Shown here piece after piece: positions 7,723 through 15,919 of a stretch of DNA of 47,577 nt. This stretch comes from an uncultured Oscillospiraceae bacterium. GTDB taxonomy: Bacteria; Bacillota; Clostridia; Oscillospirales; Oscillospiraceae. The position numbers and the translations under genes are program-made. The DNA is taken from NCBI GenBank assembly GCA_944383165.1, contig CALWON010000008.1, positions 1 through 47,577 on the forward strand, given 5' to 3'. The notes under the pieces were generated by a model. The model worked only from the letters and a program-made list of their open reading frames with translations, was not told where the DNA came from and did no database searches. Every line of letters starts with the position of its first letter. The first letter of the stretch is position 1.

Positions 7723-9444
7723 TTAAGTTTTGGATTGTGCCACATCAATGGGGGAAGATGCTTCCTGTGTCGTGTTACTTGTGGTTTCCTCTGTGACAGA
7801 TTTAGGGGGAGTTCCGTTGACCCATGTACTGGGATCCCCATCGGCAGGATTGTATAAAATGGTTTTTGGGCGCATCTTATAGTTGCTGACACCCATATCC
7901 TGCTTTTCCAGTAAATTCCCGTTTTTATCATAGATATAACGGGTGGTGCGGGCGGAACGACCGGTATAAGGGGTCTGCTTGCTGTCCACTACTGTTGTGC
8001 CACGGGGCACAGATTCACTGGGCTGATATTGGACTGTGGGTGTAATGTAGTCATATTGGACACGTTCTGGCTGGGCATAACGGCCATCCTCGTTGGTGCC
8101 ATAGATGGCTACACTTAAATAACGTTTTCCATTTTGATCATAGCTATTGGTCACAATCTTGATGGGATAGTTTGTGTTGTTTTTGAACTGAAAATCCAGA
8201 GAACCAAAATAAACGGTGGCGTCCATACCATCTGGTACATATCCGACAGCATACCGATGGGCATGGCGTTCCACAATTTCAAGGGTAGAGTGGAGGACAG
8301 CATAGTAGATGGTGGAGGAGGTTTGGCAAATGCCACCGCCAATTTCGTCTACTGATGCACCGCCAACATAGGCAGTGGCAGGCAAATAGCCCTTATCTGT
8401 GGTACGGCTGCCAGTGGTGTTATTGTAGGAAAATACCTCGCCAGGCATAAGAATGATACCATTGCAGGCAGAAGCTGACAGTTTGACATTGCTTTTCCGG
8501 TTGGATGAGCCGCTGACAGCGCTGGTGGCTTCTCCCAGCACATCCCGGAACAGCTTTGCTTCTAATGTCTCGGTTGTTTCCTCGGGTTGTGTCAGGGTCA
8601 GGGGGACAGCGACCGTTTCCCCATCCCCTGCCTGTTCATAAAGGGCTTTTGCCTCATTCACATCAAAATCAAGACCTATAACATGGGGAACCACCTCATG
8701 GGTTTCTGGGTCAACAGTGGCATTTTCTGCCACCCGATAGAGTTGTTGGTGCATATCCTCAAAATCGGGAGCCCGTGGTCCGGATTGGTGAGAGGGGAGT
8801 GTGACAGAAACTGGCTGTTCAGTACCACTGCTGAGAGACTGGGTCAGCGCATCCGCAGCAGACTGTTCTAGCAGTGTTTTTGCCTGCTCCCGGTCAATTG
8901 TTGTACCAGTCACACCTTTGGTCAACATCAGTTGGTCTCCCTCCACTGCATAGGAGGCATGGGTCAAACCGCCACCAACCTGTAAATCTGCCTCATCCAT
9001 CTGCTGTTCAAAAGAGGACAATCCCTCCTCTGTCCACTGTAATACTGCATCTACCTGTTTTGATTTTCCCAGTAGATGTGCCAGATAGAGAGCACCTTGG
9101 GTCAAAAAATGTTCACGTCCCGCTTTCCATGCCAACTGACTGCTTTCCTCTGCTTGTAGCTGCCATGCTGTCTGTGACAGTGTATTATTCCATGTACCAT
9201 AAGACAGATCCAGGGCAAAGGAAGCCTGTTCATAGGCAGAAGACAACTGCTGGCTTGTTTGTTGTCTGGAGAGACCACCTACATCTACACCAGATACAGA
9301 GACATTGGGCATCACCTGATCTGCCTGTCCCACCCATGCACATACTCCTAGATATCCACCTAACAATGCAGCAGATATACCAATACCAATCAGTAGTGCA
9401 GGGTTGCGCTTGTGTTCTGGTGGCATACTTCTATTTCCTTTCAT
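7723..9444 (-). CDS. VanW family protein with YoaR-like putative peptidoglycan-binding region
   Basis: 573 residues. After a short basic N-terminus there is one membrane segment (about residues 17-36) followed by an extracellular part. Residues 45-300 resemble the YoaR-like putative peptidoglycan-binding repeats that precede VanW domains. The VanW domain begins near residue 335 with FSYNNTTGSRTTDKGY and includes GGGICQTSSTIYYAVL and ERHAHRYAVGYVPDGMDATV. The tail is rich in Thr and Ser. Family members are cell-envelope proteins; the name comes from vancomycin-resistance clusters, but no van genes are here and no resistance role should be assumed. It has its own promoter and probably carries the DUF2461 gene with it. 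Confidence 0.88.
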   Translation of the reverse strand: MKGNRSMPPEHKRNPALLIGIGISAALLGGYLGVCAWVGQADQVMPNVSVSGVDVGGLSRQQTSQQLSSAYEQASFALDLSYGTWNNTLSQTAWQLQAEESSQLAWKAGREHFLTQGALYLAHLLGKSKQVDAVLQWTEEGLSSFEQQMDEADLQVGGGLTHASYAVEGDQLMLTKGVTGTTIDREQAKTLLEQSAADALTQSLSSGTEQPVSVTLPSHQSGPRAPDFEDMHQQLYRVAENATVDPETHEVVPHVIGLDFDVNEAKALYEQAGDGETVAVPLTLTQPEETTETLEAKLFRDVLGEATSAVSGSSNRKSNVKLSASACNGIILMPGEVFSYNNTTGSRTTDKGYLPATAYVGGASVDEIGGGICQTSSTIYYAVLHSTLEIVERHAHRYAVGYVPDGMDATVYFGSLDFQFKNNTNYPIKIVTNSYDQNGKRYLSVAIYGTNEDGRYAQPERVQYDYITPTVQYQPSESVPRGTTVVDSKQTPYTGRSARTTRYIYDKNGNLLEKQDMGVSNYKMRPKTILYNPADGDPSTWVNGTPPKSVTEETTSNTTQEASSPIDVAQSKT

Positions 9445-9529
9445 TGGGTTCCTCCACTCTCCCCTCCCGTATGGGTTTTTTTCTTTCCTTGACGGGTTTT
9501 ATGTTTTAAAATGTCGTAATATGAAATTT

Positions 9530-9558
9530 ATTATACCACTTCCAGTGTATGCTTACAA
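9530..9558 (-). promoter_or_regulatory. Promoter for VanW-family gene
   Basis: On the minus strand TTGTAA (9553-9558), 17-base spacer, TATAAT (9530-9535). The leader to the VanW start at 9444 is about 80 nt. Confidence 0.65.
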
Positions 9559-9588
9559 TTACAGAACAGTTACAGAGCAAATAGCACC

Positions 9589-9617
9589 TTTACTTTTCCA
9601 TGAAAAAACAGTATAAT
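9589..9617 (+). promoter_or_regulatory. Promoter for XpaC-like gene
   Basis: TTTACT (9589-9594), 17-base spacer, TATAAT (9612-9617). GGGAGG at 9643-9648 precedes the ATG at 9656 by 7 bases. Confidence 0.65.
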
Positions 9618-9655
9618 AGAGAAAAATTTTCTTTATCGAATTGGGAGGTCCTTCT

Positions 9656-10786
9656 ATGGCAAACCCATTATATCAATATCATGCAAACCCAGTGCCCCCA
9701 AACCGCCCCCCGGTTTCGGACCGTAATTTCTGGATCCTTGTAGCCATTTTGTTTTTTATCTTTACACCTGCGGCAGTGGTTTTGACTGTTTTGAAACTTT
9801 CCGGTGTTTTGGATAGACCATCAAGAAAAAACAATCAAGGGCTATATGGAAGGTATGGCGCACGCACCACAAGTTATGAAATGAATACACCTGATCAGGT
9901 TCAAAAGGTACCTTCTGCCACTGAGCTGACAGCACTGGAGCGGAAGGCAACCCGTCTGACTATTTTAGGCAGCGTTTTCACAGCTCTGGGTGGCGTTGCA
10001 ACAGCTTGGGCTTTGGGTGCTGAACTGAGTTATGGTCTGTTTTCTGCATTGCTAGCAGCTTTGGCACCAGCCAGTGTACTGGCTGGTGGATTGGCAGTTT
10101 TAGGGATTGGGCGGTATAAACAAAAATATGTGCGGCAGTTCCGGACCTACCTTGCCATGATTGGCAAACGTGATATGGTGAGCATTGCCTCTCTGGCAGC
10201 AGCCACTGGAACATCCCCAAAACAGGTGCGGGATACATTGGAACATATGCTGGCAGCAGGGCTGTTTCCTGTGGGATATTTGGACTATAGCAAGGATTGC
10301 CTTATGCTGTCAGGGCAGGCAGTGGCAGAGCCTGTACAGGAACAGGAGAGTAAGACAGAGGATGACCCGCAAGAGCAGGTTTTAAAAGAGATTCAATCCC
10401 TCAGTGGGGAGATTGACAATCCAAAAATAGCAGGGCAAGTAGAAAAGATTGGATATATTACAGCCCGTATTTTTGATTATCAGCGCAGTCACCCCAGTGA
10501 ATCCACACAATTGCGCAGTTTTCTAAACTATTATTTACCCACAACCCTGACACTATTGCGCGCCTATGAGCAGTTGGAAGACCAAAAGGTACATGGGACC
10601 AACATCAACACAACTATGGAGCGCATTGATAAGATGATGGACAAAGTAGTAGATGGATTTGAAAAGCAATTGGATCAACTATTCCAAGGTACAGCCATGG
10701 ACTTGACGTCTGATATAGAAGTTTTGGAGCAGATGCTCACCAAAGATGGGCTGTCCAGTTCAACAGAATTTAAATTGGAACTGTAA
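9656..10786 (+). CDS. 5-bromo-4-chloroindolyl phosphate hydrolysis (XpaC) family protein
   Basis: 376 residues from the ATG at 9656; an in-frame TTG at 9641 lies within the ribosome binding site and is not used. A hydrophobic segment near residues 23-50 and a pair near 100-150 anchor it in the membrane. The C-terminal half (KEIQSLSGEIDNPKI through YYLPTTLTLLRAYEQLEDQ to the end) matches the XpaC family, where YYLPTTLKLL is the hallmark. Despite the name the biochemical role is unclear, and family genes often sit next to telA-type toxic-anion resistance genes. None is adjacent here. It is transcribed alone between its own promoter and a strong terminator. Confidence 0.85.
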   Translation: MANPLYQYHANPVPPNRPPVSDRNFWILVAILFFIFTPAAVVLTVLKLSGVLDRPSRKNNQGLYGRYGARTTSYEMNTPDQVQKVPSATELTALERKATRLTILGSVFTALGGVATAWALGAELSYGLFSALLAALAPASVLAGGLAVLGIGRYKQKYVRQFRTYLAMIGKRDMVSIASLAAATGTSPKQVRDTLEHMLAAGLFPVGYLDYSKDCLMLSGQAVAEPVQEQESKTEDDPQEQVLKEIQSLSGEIDNPKIAGQVEKIGYITARIFDYQRSHPSESTQLRSFLNYYLPTTLTLLRAYEQLEDQKVHGTNINTTMERIDKMMDKVVDGFEKQLDQLFQGTAMDLTSDIEVLEQMLTKDGLSSSTEFKLEL

Positions 10787-10832
10787 AAAACAAGGTCAAG
10801 GAATGTTTTGGATTCCTTGACCTTGTTTTTTA
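10787..10832. terminator. Bidirectional terminator between XpaC-like gene and folA
   Basis: An A-rich left arm through 10804 pairs with 10812-10830 in an 18-bp stem; both strands end in T runs. It overlaps the folA stop codon. Confidence 0.88.
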
Positions 10833-11309
10833 TGTGGTACGGCGATAGGTGACAAAATGATAGGCAATGCCATCCTGTTCCAGTGGGGCAGATTCTTCAC
10901 TAATGCCCCAGTCAGGTGCTATATCCAAATTGGGAAAGTAACAGTCAGCAGGAAATGTGGCATGAATTTTGGTGACATAAACGGTATCACAGTAGGGAAG
11001 GAGTTGCTCATAGACAGAGGCACCACCAATGACAAAATCGTCGTCCTGGACTGTTTGCAAAATAGAGTCAATGGTGCGATGTACCACAGCTCCTTCCAGT
11101 TGAAACTGGGGATTGTGGGACAAAATATGGTTGAGACGGTTTTTGAGAGGCATTCCGTTTGGAAATGTAGCAAGGGTTTTGCGACCTAAAATCACGCCAT
11201 GACCACTGGTGAGTTGACGGAAATGCTTTAAATCCTCTTTTAAATAGATGAGTTGATCCCCATCTCTGCCAATAGCCCAGTTTTCATCTACAACAACAAT
11301 GGCTTTCAT
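10830..11309 (-). CDS. folA: Dihydrofolate reductase
   Basis: 159 residues, normal DHFR length. The N-terminal strand and Met20-type loop (VVDENWAIGRDGDQL), the substrate-binding acidic residue region (LKEDLKHFRQLT), the NADPH-binding GVILGRKTLATFP and the DFVIGGASVYEQLLPYCD block are all present. It reduces dihydrofolate to tetrahydrofolate. I use the ATG at 11309 rather than the GTG just before it because AGAGGA sits 8 bases upstream of the ATG. It lies 23 bases after thyA, whose reaction makes the dihydrofolate that this enzyme recycles, so the pair is a dTMP-synthesis operon. Confidence 0.95.
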   Translation of the reverse strand: MKAIVVVDENWAIGRDGDQLIYLKEDLKHFRQLTSGHGVILGRKTLATFPNGMPLKNRLNHILSHNPQFQLEGAVVHRTIDSILQTVQDDDFVIGGASVYEQLLPYCDTVYVTKIHATFPADCYFPNLDIAPDWGISEESAPLEQDGIAYHFVTYRRTT

Positions 11310-11332
11310 CACAGTGTTCCTCTCTCATTCAC

Positions 11333-12163
11333 TTAAATTGCAACAGGAATTTTTTCATCCAGAGGATGGGACTGATAGCCCTCCAGACGGAAGCTGTCTA
11401 CTGTAAAATCATAGAAATTCTTGACAGAGGGGTCTATCCAAAGTGTGGGTGCATCAAATGGGGTTCGCTGAATCAGTTGTTCCACAATAGGCACATGGCG
11501 ATCGTAAATGTGGGCATCTGCAATCACATGGACCAGTTCCCCAGCCACCAACCCGGAAACTTGTGCAAACATGTGGAGTAAAATGGCATATTGCATCACA
11601 TTCCACCCATTTGCAGTTAGCATATCCTGAGAACGTTGGTTTAAAATGCCATTTAGTATATTGCCACTGACATTGAAGGTCATGGAATAGGCACAGGGAT
11701 AGAGTGCCATTTCGCTCAAATCATGGTGATTGTAGAGATTGGTCATAATGCGGCGGGAACCTGGGTCGTGGGTCAAATCCCACAAAACCCGGTCCACCTG
11801 GTCCATATCCCCCTGTGGGTAGTGGTGTTTCACCCCTAGTTGATAACCATAAGCCTTTCCAATGGTACCCTGTTTATCTGCCCAGGCGTCCCAAATATGG
11901 CTGTTCAGGTCAGCCACTCGGTTGGATTTTTTTTGCCAAATCCAAAGCAGTTCATCAATGGCGGATTTTAGGTACTGTCTGCGAATGGTGATAATGGGAA
12001 ATTCCTGCTGCAAATTGTAGCGGTTGACCACGCCAAACAGTTTTATGGTGTGGGCAGGGGTGCCATCCTCCCAACGAGGGCGAACAGAGCGGTCTGTATC
12101 CCAGACACCTTTGCTTAAAATATCTTTGCAGGTTTGGATGAATTGTAAATCGGCATTGCTCAT
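11333..12163 (-). CDS. thyA: Thymidylate synthase, Bacillus/phi3T ThyA-like
   Basis: 276 residues. It methylates dUMP to dTMP using methylene-tetrahydrofolate. The catalytic Cys157 lies in LYPCAYSM and the dUMP-binding Arg177 in QRSQDM. The pattern KSAIDELLWIWQKKSN, the GTIGKAYGYQLG block and the C-terminal LEGYQSHP resemble the Bacillus subtilis/phage phi3T ThyA branch more than the E. coli one. The QRSxD loop reads TANGWNV, unlike the common LGLPFN. AAGGAG precedes the ATG by 8 bases. It heads the thyA-folA operon. Confidence 0.93.
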   Translation of the reverse strand: MSNADLQFIQTCKDILSKGVWDTDRSVRPRWEDGTPAHTIKLFGVVNRYNLQQEFPIITIRRQYLKSAIDELLWIWQKKSNRVADLNSHIWDAWADKQGTIGKAYGYQLGVKHHYPQGDMDQVDRVLWDLTHDPGSRRIMTNLYNHHDLSEMALYPCAYSMTFNVSGNILNGILNQRSQDMLTANGWNVMQYAILLHMFAQVSGLVAGELVHVIADAHIYDRHVPIVEQLIQRTPFDAPTLWIDPSVKNFYDFTVDSFRLEGYQSHPLDEKIPVAI

Positions 12164-12207
12164 CGTTATATGCTCCTTGTTGTGTCAATGTTATATGTGG
12201 TTATCTC

Positions 12208-13308
12208 TTATGTATCATTGTGTCTGTTTAAAGAATAATACCAATCATCGAATTTTTTTCTTTGATTTTCATACCACTGGCTTGTTACAAAATATTGTTT
12301 ACCACATATGGTGTATGGTGTTTTCCAATACCGATTATATCCATTTATTTTTATTTGTTCTGTTGATGGTTTTGTTGTGTCACGTTCCTTCAACAACGGG
12401 ATAGAAAAACCAAAGGTTTTCAAAGTCCAATCACTTGATTGCATTGCAAGAAGTTCATTAGGTGTGAATGGATAATTTTCAAGTGTGTAAAAACATGATT
12501 GCACATACTTTCCTATCTTTTCTGAGTTATCTAATGTAGTAGCACTATGTTTTTTCTGAAGACATGAATTTTTGTGCAAGGTAGTATAATCAGCTCGTAA
12601 ATAAATTTTGAAGTCATTTAACTTGTAATTGTATTTTTTAATGACACGTCTAATCACATTTCTAATCTGATTACAGCTTAAATTTATCCAAACATATATT
12701 TCAGAATCACCAATTTTTTCATTTTTCACAATGTCATCTTCGATTATCATATGATTGCTGAAATAAGATACTTTTCTGCCCTTCATTGTGGGGTCATGTA
12801 CAAAATCTTGCATTTTGTTCTTATCTTCCATGATGAGAATTTCACATAGTGCTACAAGCACACCTCTCATGTTCTTGGTTTCATATCGAACACCACAAAA
12901 TTCAAAACCACATGCTTTGGTATGTGTAAAATCTTCATAAAGTGTATGAGGAATTGAGGTATCTACACAATAATCGCTATAATTCGGACAATTCCTAGGT
13001 TCTATATTGTCATCTGTATATTCTTCTGTTATGACATTTTCTTCTTCCAGTTCATCTATCAACAAATCTTTATAGTTTAGAATTATATTTTTAATTTCTA
13101 AGGTATCCTTTGATTTTTCTATTAGGTTAGAGACATCAGTTAGATTTTGAGCTATGTGATATTCATTGAAACGAACCCTTATTAAATCGTAAATATCATC
13201 AAAAACCATATTTAGAATATCAAGGGCATCAGCTAGTTCAATAGACTTTTCTGGAAAACTTCCTTTTATAAATTCGACAAATTCTTTTAATTTGTGTTCA
13301 TCCATCAT
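12208..13308 (-). CDS. Hypothetical protein, AT-rich orphan with putative C-terminal binding module
   Basis: About 366 residues from the ATG at 13308 (GGGAGG 12 bases upstream; the frame opens at 13350). The gene is visibly more AT-rich than its neighbours, with codons such as AAT, AAA and TTA, which suggests recent acquisition. Residues 1-100 look helical and acidic. The middle contains GFEFCGVRYETKNMRGVLVALCEIL, then MKGRKVSYFS and IYVWINLSCNQIRNVIRRVIKKY, a pattern I associate loosely with uncharacterised modules in mobile and defence-related proteins but cannot name. The C-terminus (INGYNRYWKTPYTICGKQYF ending in FDDWYYSLN) looks like a small separate domain. No catalytic motif is evident. 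Confidence 0.6.
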   Translation of the reverse strand: MMDEHKLKEFVEFIKGSFPEKSIELADALDILNMVFDDIYDLIRVRFNEYHIAQNLTDVSNLIEKSKDTLEIKNIILNYKDLLIDELEEENVITEEYTDDNIEPRNCPNYSDYCVDTSIPHTLYEDFTHTKACGFEFCGVRYETKNMRGVLVALCEILIMEDKNKMQDFVHDPTMKGRKVSYFSNHMIIEDDIVKNEKIGDSEIYVWINLSCNQIRNVIRRVIKKYNYKLNDFKIYLRADYTTLHKNSCLQKKHSATTLDNSEKIGKYVQSCFYTLENYPFTPNELLAMQSSDWTLKTFGFSIPLLKERDTTKPSTEQIKINGYNRYWKTPYTICGKQYFVTSQWYENQRKKFDDWYYSLNRHNDT

Positions 13309-13403
13309 GATAATGTGTATCCTCCCAACAATACAATAGGAAGTGAGCAACTAAAATTTTGAATCTTTATAAAAAAGTCATAGATTATATTGCCATAGTT
13401 TTT

Positions 13404-13832
13404 TTAAAATTTCTTCCGAATAATGGTGTGATTTGCTGTTTGACGGAGCTGTTCCACCAAGGTGGTATCTGTACCTTGTGCAGATTCATAGCACTGGATG
13501 GCACAGTCTACAAGTTGGATGGAGGAGGAGACCAGGTACAGGTGTTTTTGTGCCTGAAGTGCTTCCAGAAGTCCCTGTGCAATTTCATTCGTTGGGTCAC
13601 AGATGCATTGTTGGGCAAATGCTTTGACTACATTGTGTTTTTGCAGACTAGCTGAACCCAAAGACACTAACACAATTCCAATCAGGAGCAAAAGAAGATT
13701 GAGTTCGGTGGGAATGGCGGGCAGAAAACTCCAAAATAATAATCCGAAGATGCAACACAGTCCACCACCGGCTACAAAACGCAAGGCTGCATAGCGATAT
13801 CTTCTGTAAGTGGTTGTATGTTCTGACTTCAT
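13404..13832 (-). CDS. Small two-TM membrane protein, unknown function
   Basis: 142 residues. A basic N-terminus (YRRYRYAALR) leads into two hydrophobic segments at about residues 17-35 and 43-60. A soluble helical tail with Cys and Gln residues follows. GGGAGG lies 5 bases before the ATG. It sits 30 bases downstream of the GntR regulator on the same strand and may be cotranscribed with it. I recognise no family. Confidence 0.6.
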   Translation of the reverse strand: MKSEHTTTYRRYRYAALRFVAGGGLCCIFGLLFWSFLPAIPTELNLLLLLIGIVLVSLGSASLQKHNVVKAFAQQCICDPTNEIAQGLLEALQAQKHLYLVSSSIQLVDCAIQCYESAQGTDTTLVEQLRQTANHTIIRKKF

Positions 13833-13862
13833 AGAAACCTCCCAATGGTTTAGCTGGAATGG

Positions 13863-14540
13863 TTACAAAATGCCTGCAATGCTGCTCTGTTTCAGCAGCA
13901 TGGAGAGAGCAGAGTTGCGGGAATGGATCAGATGAATTTCCATCGCAGTGGCAGCTTGTTCCCATTCTCCATTGAGACATGCGTCTGCAATCTGAGCATG
14001 TTCAATCATTGTATCTCGAATACGGGAGTCTATGGTTTTTCCACTGAGAATACGCAAGCGGAAATTCTGTGTTTGAATGCGGGCTGAAAGCTCCTGAAGG
14101 TAGTCATTTTCCAGAGAACGCATAATCAGGGCATGAAAGGCGTCATCTAACTGATAAAAATCCTGAAGACAGGTATCTTCACAGGGCAAAGCATGATTAT
14201 GAAAGGAATCAGAAAATTCCTTCATTTCTTCCAGAGATATGTTATTGTGGTAGGTGCGTAATGTATATGGTTCCAATAGACTGCGCACTTCAAAAATTTT
14301 ATGGACATCTCCAATAGAAATGCCAGATACAACAATGCCACGTTTTGGAAACACAGTTAGAAGCCCTTCCTGAACCAGACGGCTCACAGCTTCCCGTACA
14401 GGAGTGCGGGAAATGCCAAGTTCATCTCTCAACTGGGATTCACTGAGCATCTGGTTGGGGGCGTATTCGCAGGTGGCAATTTTTTGCCGGATATACTGAT
14501 AAGCCTGAGATTGCAAAGAATTTTCTTGCTCTTTAGGCAT
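13863..14540 (-). CDS. GntR family regulator, FadR/FCD subfamily
   Basis: 225 residues from the ATG at 14540, preceded by AAGGAG; a TTG 24 bases earlier lies within the leader and is less likely. The N-terminal winged helix is typical (SQAYQYIRQKIATCEYAPN, then LSESQLRDELGISRTPVREA). The C-terminal FCD domain is all-helical with FEVRSLLEP, DDAFHALI and HAQIADACLNGEW, including the histidines that bind metal or ligand in this subfamily. FCD regulators usually sense sugar acids or other small acids. It is divergent from the uxa/TRAP operon, so it most likely controls that operon and responds to a hexuronate or aldonate intermediate. That assignment is from context. Confidence 0.88.
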   Translation of the reverse strand: MPKEQENSLQSQAYQYIRQKIATCEYAPNQMLSESQLRDELGISRTPVREAVSRLVQEGLLTVFPKRGIVVSGISIGDVHKIFEVRSLLEPYTLRTYHNNISLEEMKEFSDSFHNHALPCEDTCLQDFYQLDDAFHALIMRSLENDYLQELSARIQTQNFRLRILSGKTIDSRIRDTMIEHAQIADACLNGEWEQAATAMEIHLIHSRNSALSMLLKQSSIAGIL

Positions 14541-14731
14541 ATTTTGGAAACTCCTTTCGCTCAATTTGTGCTTTCAGTTTATATTACAGTCTTTCCGATT
14601 TGTTTGCAATAGAAAAAATGACTTTCCAATGGAAACAGAAGAAGAAAGCAGGATTTATGGTTAGAATGCCCATATTTTAGAGAGTGAAATTATTGCACAT
14701 GACGAAAATAAGGTAAAATAGAAAACTCTAA

Positions 14732-14760
14732 TTGACAAATATGTCATAGAGAGCTAGAAT
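14732..14760 (+). promoter_or_regulatory. Promoter of the sugar-acid (uxa/TRAP) operon
   Basis: A perfect TTGACA at 14732-14737, 17-base spacer, TAGAAT at 14755-14760, start near 14767. The -35 lies in the short dyad TGACA-N4-TGTCA (14733-14746). The leader to the ATG at 14850 is about 80 nt and contains the candidate operator. Confidence 0.75.
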
Positions 14761-14777
14761 GCAGCTATAGAACATCA

Positions 14778-14796
14778 TGTATACAAGTTGTACATA
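14778..14796. promoter_or_regulatory. Candidate GntR operator downstream of the promoter
   Basis: The core TACAAGTTGTA (14782-14792) is a perfect palindrome around one central base, flanked by ATG and CAT. It lies about 15 bases after the predicted start, where a bound FCD regulator would block elongation. Assignment to the adjacent GntR protein is inference. Confidence 0.45.
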
Positions 14797-14849
14797 AGAT
14801 GCGTATGATGTGTATATCAGATAGAATTGTGTGCTTGGAGGGAAGAAAA

Positions 14850-15875
14850 ATGAAAGCAATTTGTATTGAAGCTCCTGGTCAGGTTGTGATCAAAGAGGTC
14901 GAAAAACCCGTGCGTAAGCCCGGTGAAGCATTGTTGAAAATGCTCTATGGAGGCATCTGTGGAAGTGACCTAGGTTCTTATCGCGGTGCCAATGCCTATG
15001 TGTCCTATCCTCGTGTACCAGGGCATGAGCTTGCCGCTGAGATTGTGGAAATTGATGAGAACGACCAGGGGTTAAAGCCGGGTATGATTGTGACTTGCAA
15101 TCCCTATTTCAACTGTGGTTCCTGTTATTCCTGCAAGAGAGGGCTGGTGAATGCCTGTACTGATAACCAGACTATGGGGGTTCAGCGTGAGGGTGGTTTT
15201 GCTGAGTATATCACAATGCCCATCAAGCGGATCTACGATGGCAAAGGGTTGCCAGCAAAAGTGCTGGCTCTGATTGAGCCTTTCTGCATCAGTTACCATG
15301 GAATTTCCCGTGCCAATGTCCAGAAAGGGGAGAGAGTGCTGGTGGTAGGTGCAGGCACCATCGGTGTGTTGGCTGCTGTGGCTGCCAAGGCAAAGGGTGC
15401 TGAGGTTACCATCTGTGATGTGGCTGAGGACAAACTGGACTACGCCTACAAGACCTTCCAACTGGACCACAAACTGCTCAACAGTTCCCCTGAGGCATTC
15501 GAAAAAGGGGTGGCTGAGCTGACCAACGGGGATGGTTATGATGTGACCATTGAGGCAGTTGGTCTGCCAAATACCTTCCAGAACTGCATTGATGCCGCTT
15601 GTTTTGGCGCCCGTGTGGTACTGATTGGCGTTTCTAAGCGCAACATTGATGATTTCTTCTTTACCATCATTCAGAAAAAAGAATTGAATCTCTACGGTTC
15701 TCGCAATGCCATGAAGAAAGATTTTCTGGAATTGATTGATTTGGTCAAAGCCGGTGGTGTGGATCTGGAGAAGATTGTGACCAATACTTATAAGATGGAT
15801 AAGGCACCCAAGGCATTTGAGGAGTTTGCAGCAAATGCTGGTAAGATGCTGAAAGTGGTAATTGACTTTACCTGA
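14850..15875 (+). CDS. Zinc-dependent dehydrogenase, L-galactonate/L-gulonate-5-dehydrogenase-like
   Basis: 341 residues from the ATG at 14850 (GGAGGG upstream). It is a medium-chain zinc dehydrogenase: catalytic zinc residues Cys37 (GGICGSD) and His59-Glu60 (PGHE), structural zinc Cys89, Cys92, Cys95 and Cys103, and the NAD-binding VVGAGTIG. Landmarks SYPRVPGHE, GVQREGGFAEY, ALIEPF and YGSRNAMKKDF resemble E. coli LgoD (YjjN), which oxidises L-galactonate to D-tagaturonate. That fits uxaB and uxaA downstream, which take tagaturonate to 2-keto-3-deoxygluconate. It is the first gene of the operon. An L-gulonate or L-idonate substrate giving fructuronate is the alternative. Confidence 0.85.
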   Translation: MKAICIEAPGQVVIKEVEKPVRKPGEALLKMLYGGICGSDLGSYRGANAYVSYPRVPGHELAAEIVEIDENDQGLKPGMIVTCNPYFNCGSCYSCKRGLVNACTDNQTMGVQREGGFAEYITMPIKRIYDGKGLPAKVLALIEPFCISYHGISRANVQKGERVLVVGAGTIGVLAAVAAKAKGAEVTICDVAEDKLDYAYKTFQLDHKLLNSSPEAFEKGVAELTNGDGYDVTIEAVGLPNTFQNCIDAACFGARVVLIGVSKRNIDDFFFTIIQKKELNLYGSRNAMKKDFLELIDLVKAGGVDLEKIVTNTYKMDKAPKAFEEFAANAGKMLKVVIDFT

Positions 15876-15919
15876 TGGTTCAGGAAAAATGAAATTTGAG
15901 AAGAAGAGAGGAAAAGAAA

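Noticed and set aside
7723..9444. Vancomycin resistance function for the VanW-family gene
   Set aside because: No vanA/B/H/X or ligase genes nearby; VanW domains are common in Firmicutes with no link to resistance.
13358..13655. Plus-strand 98-codon frame opposite the small membrane protein
   Set aside because: No ribosome binding site, and the minus-strand gene with two clear membrane segments explains the region.
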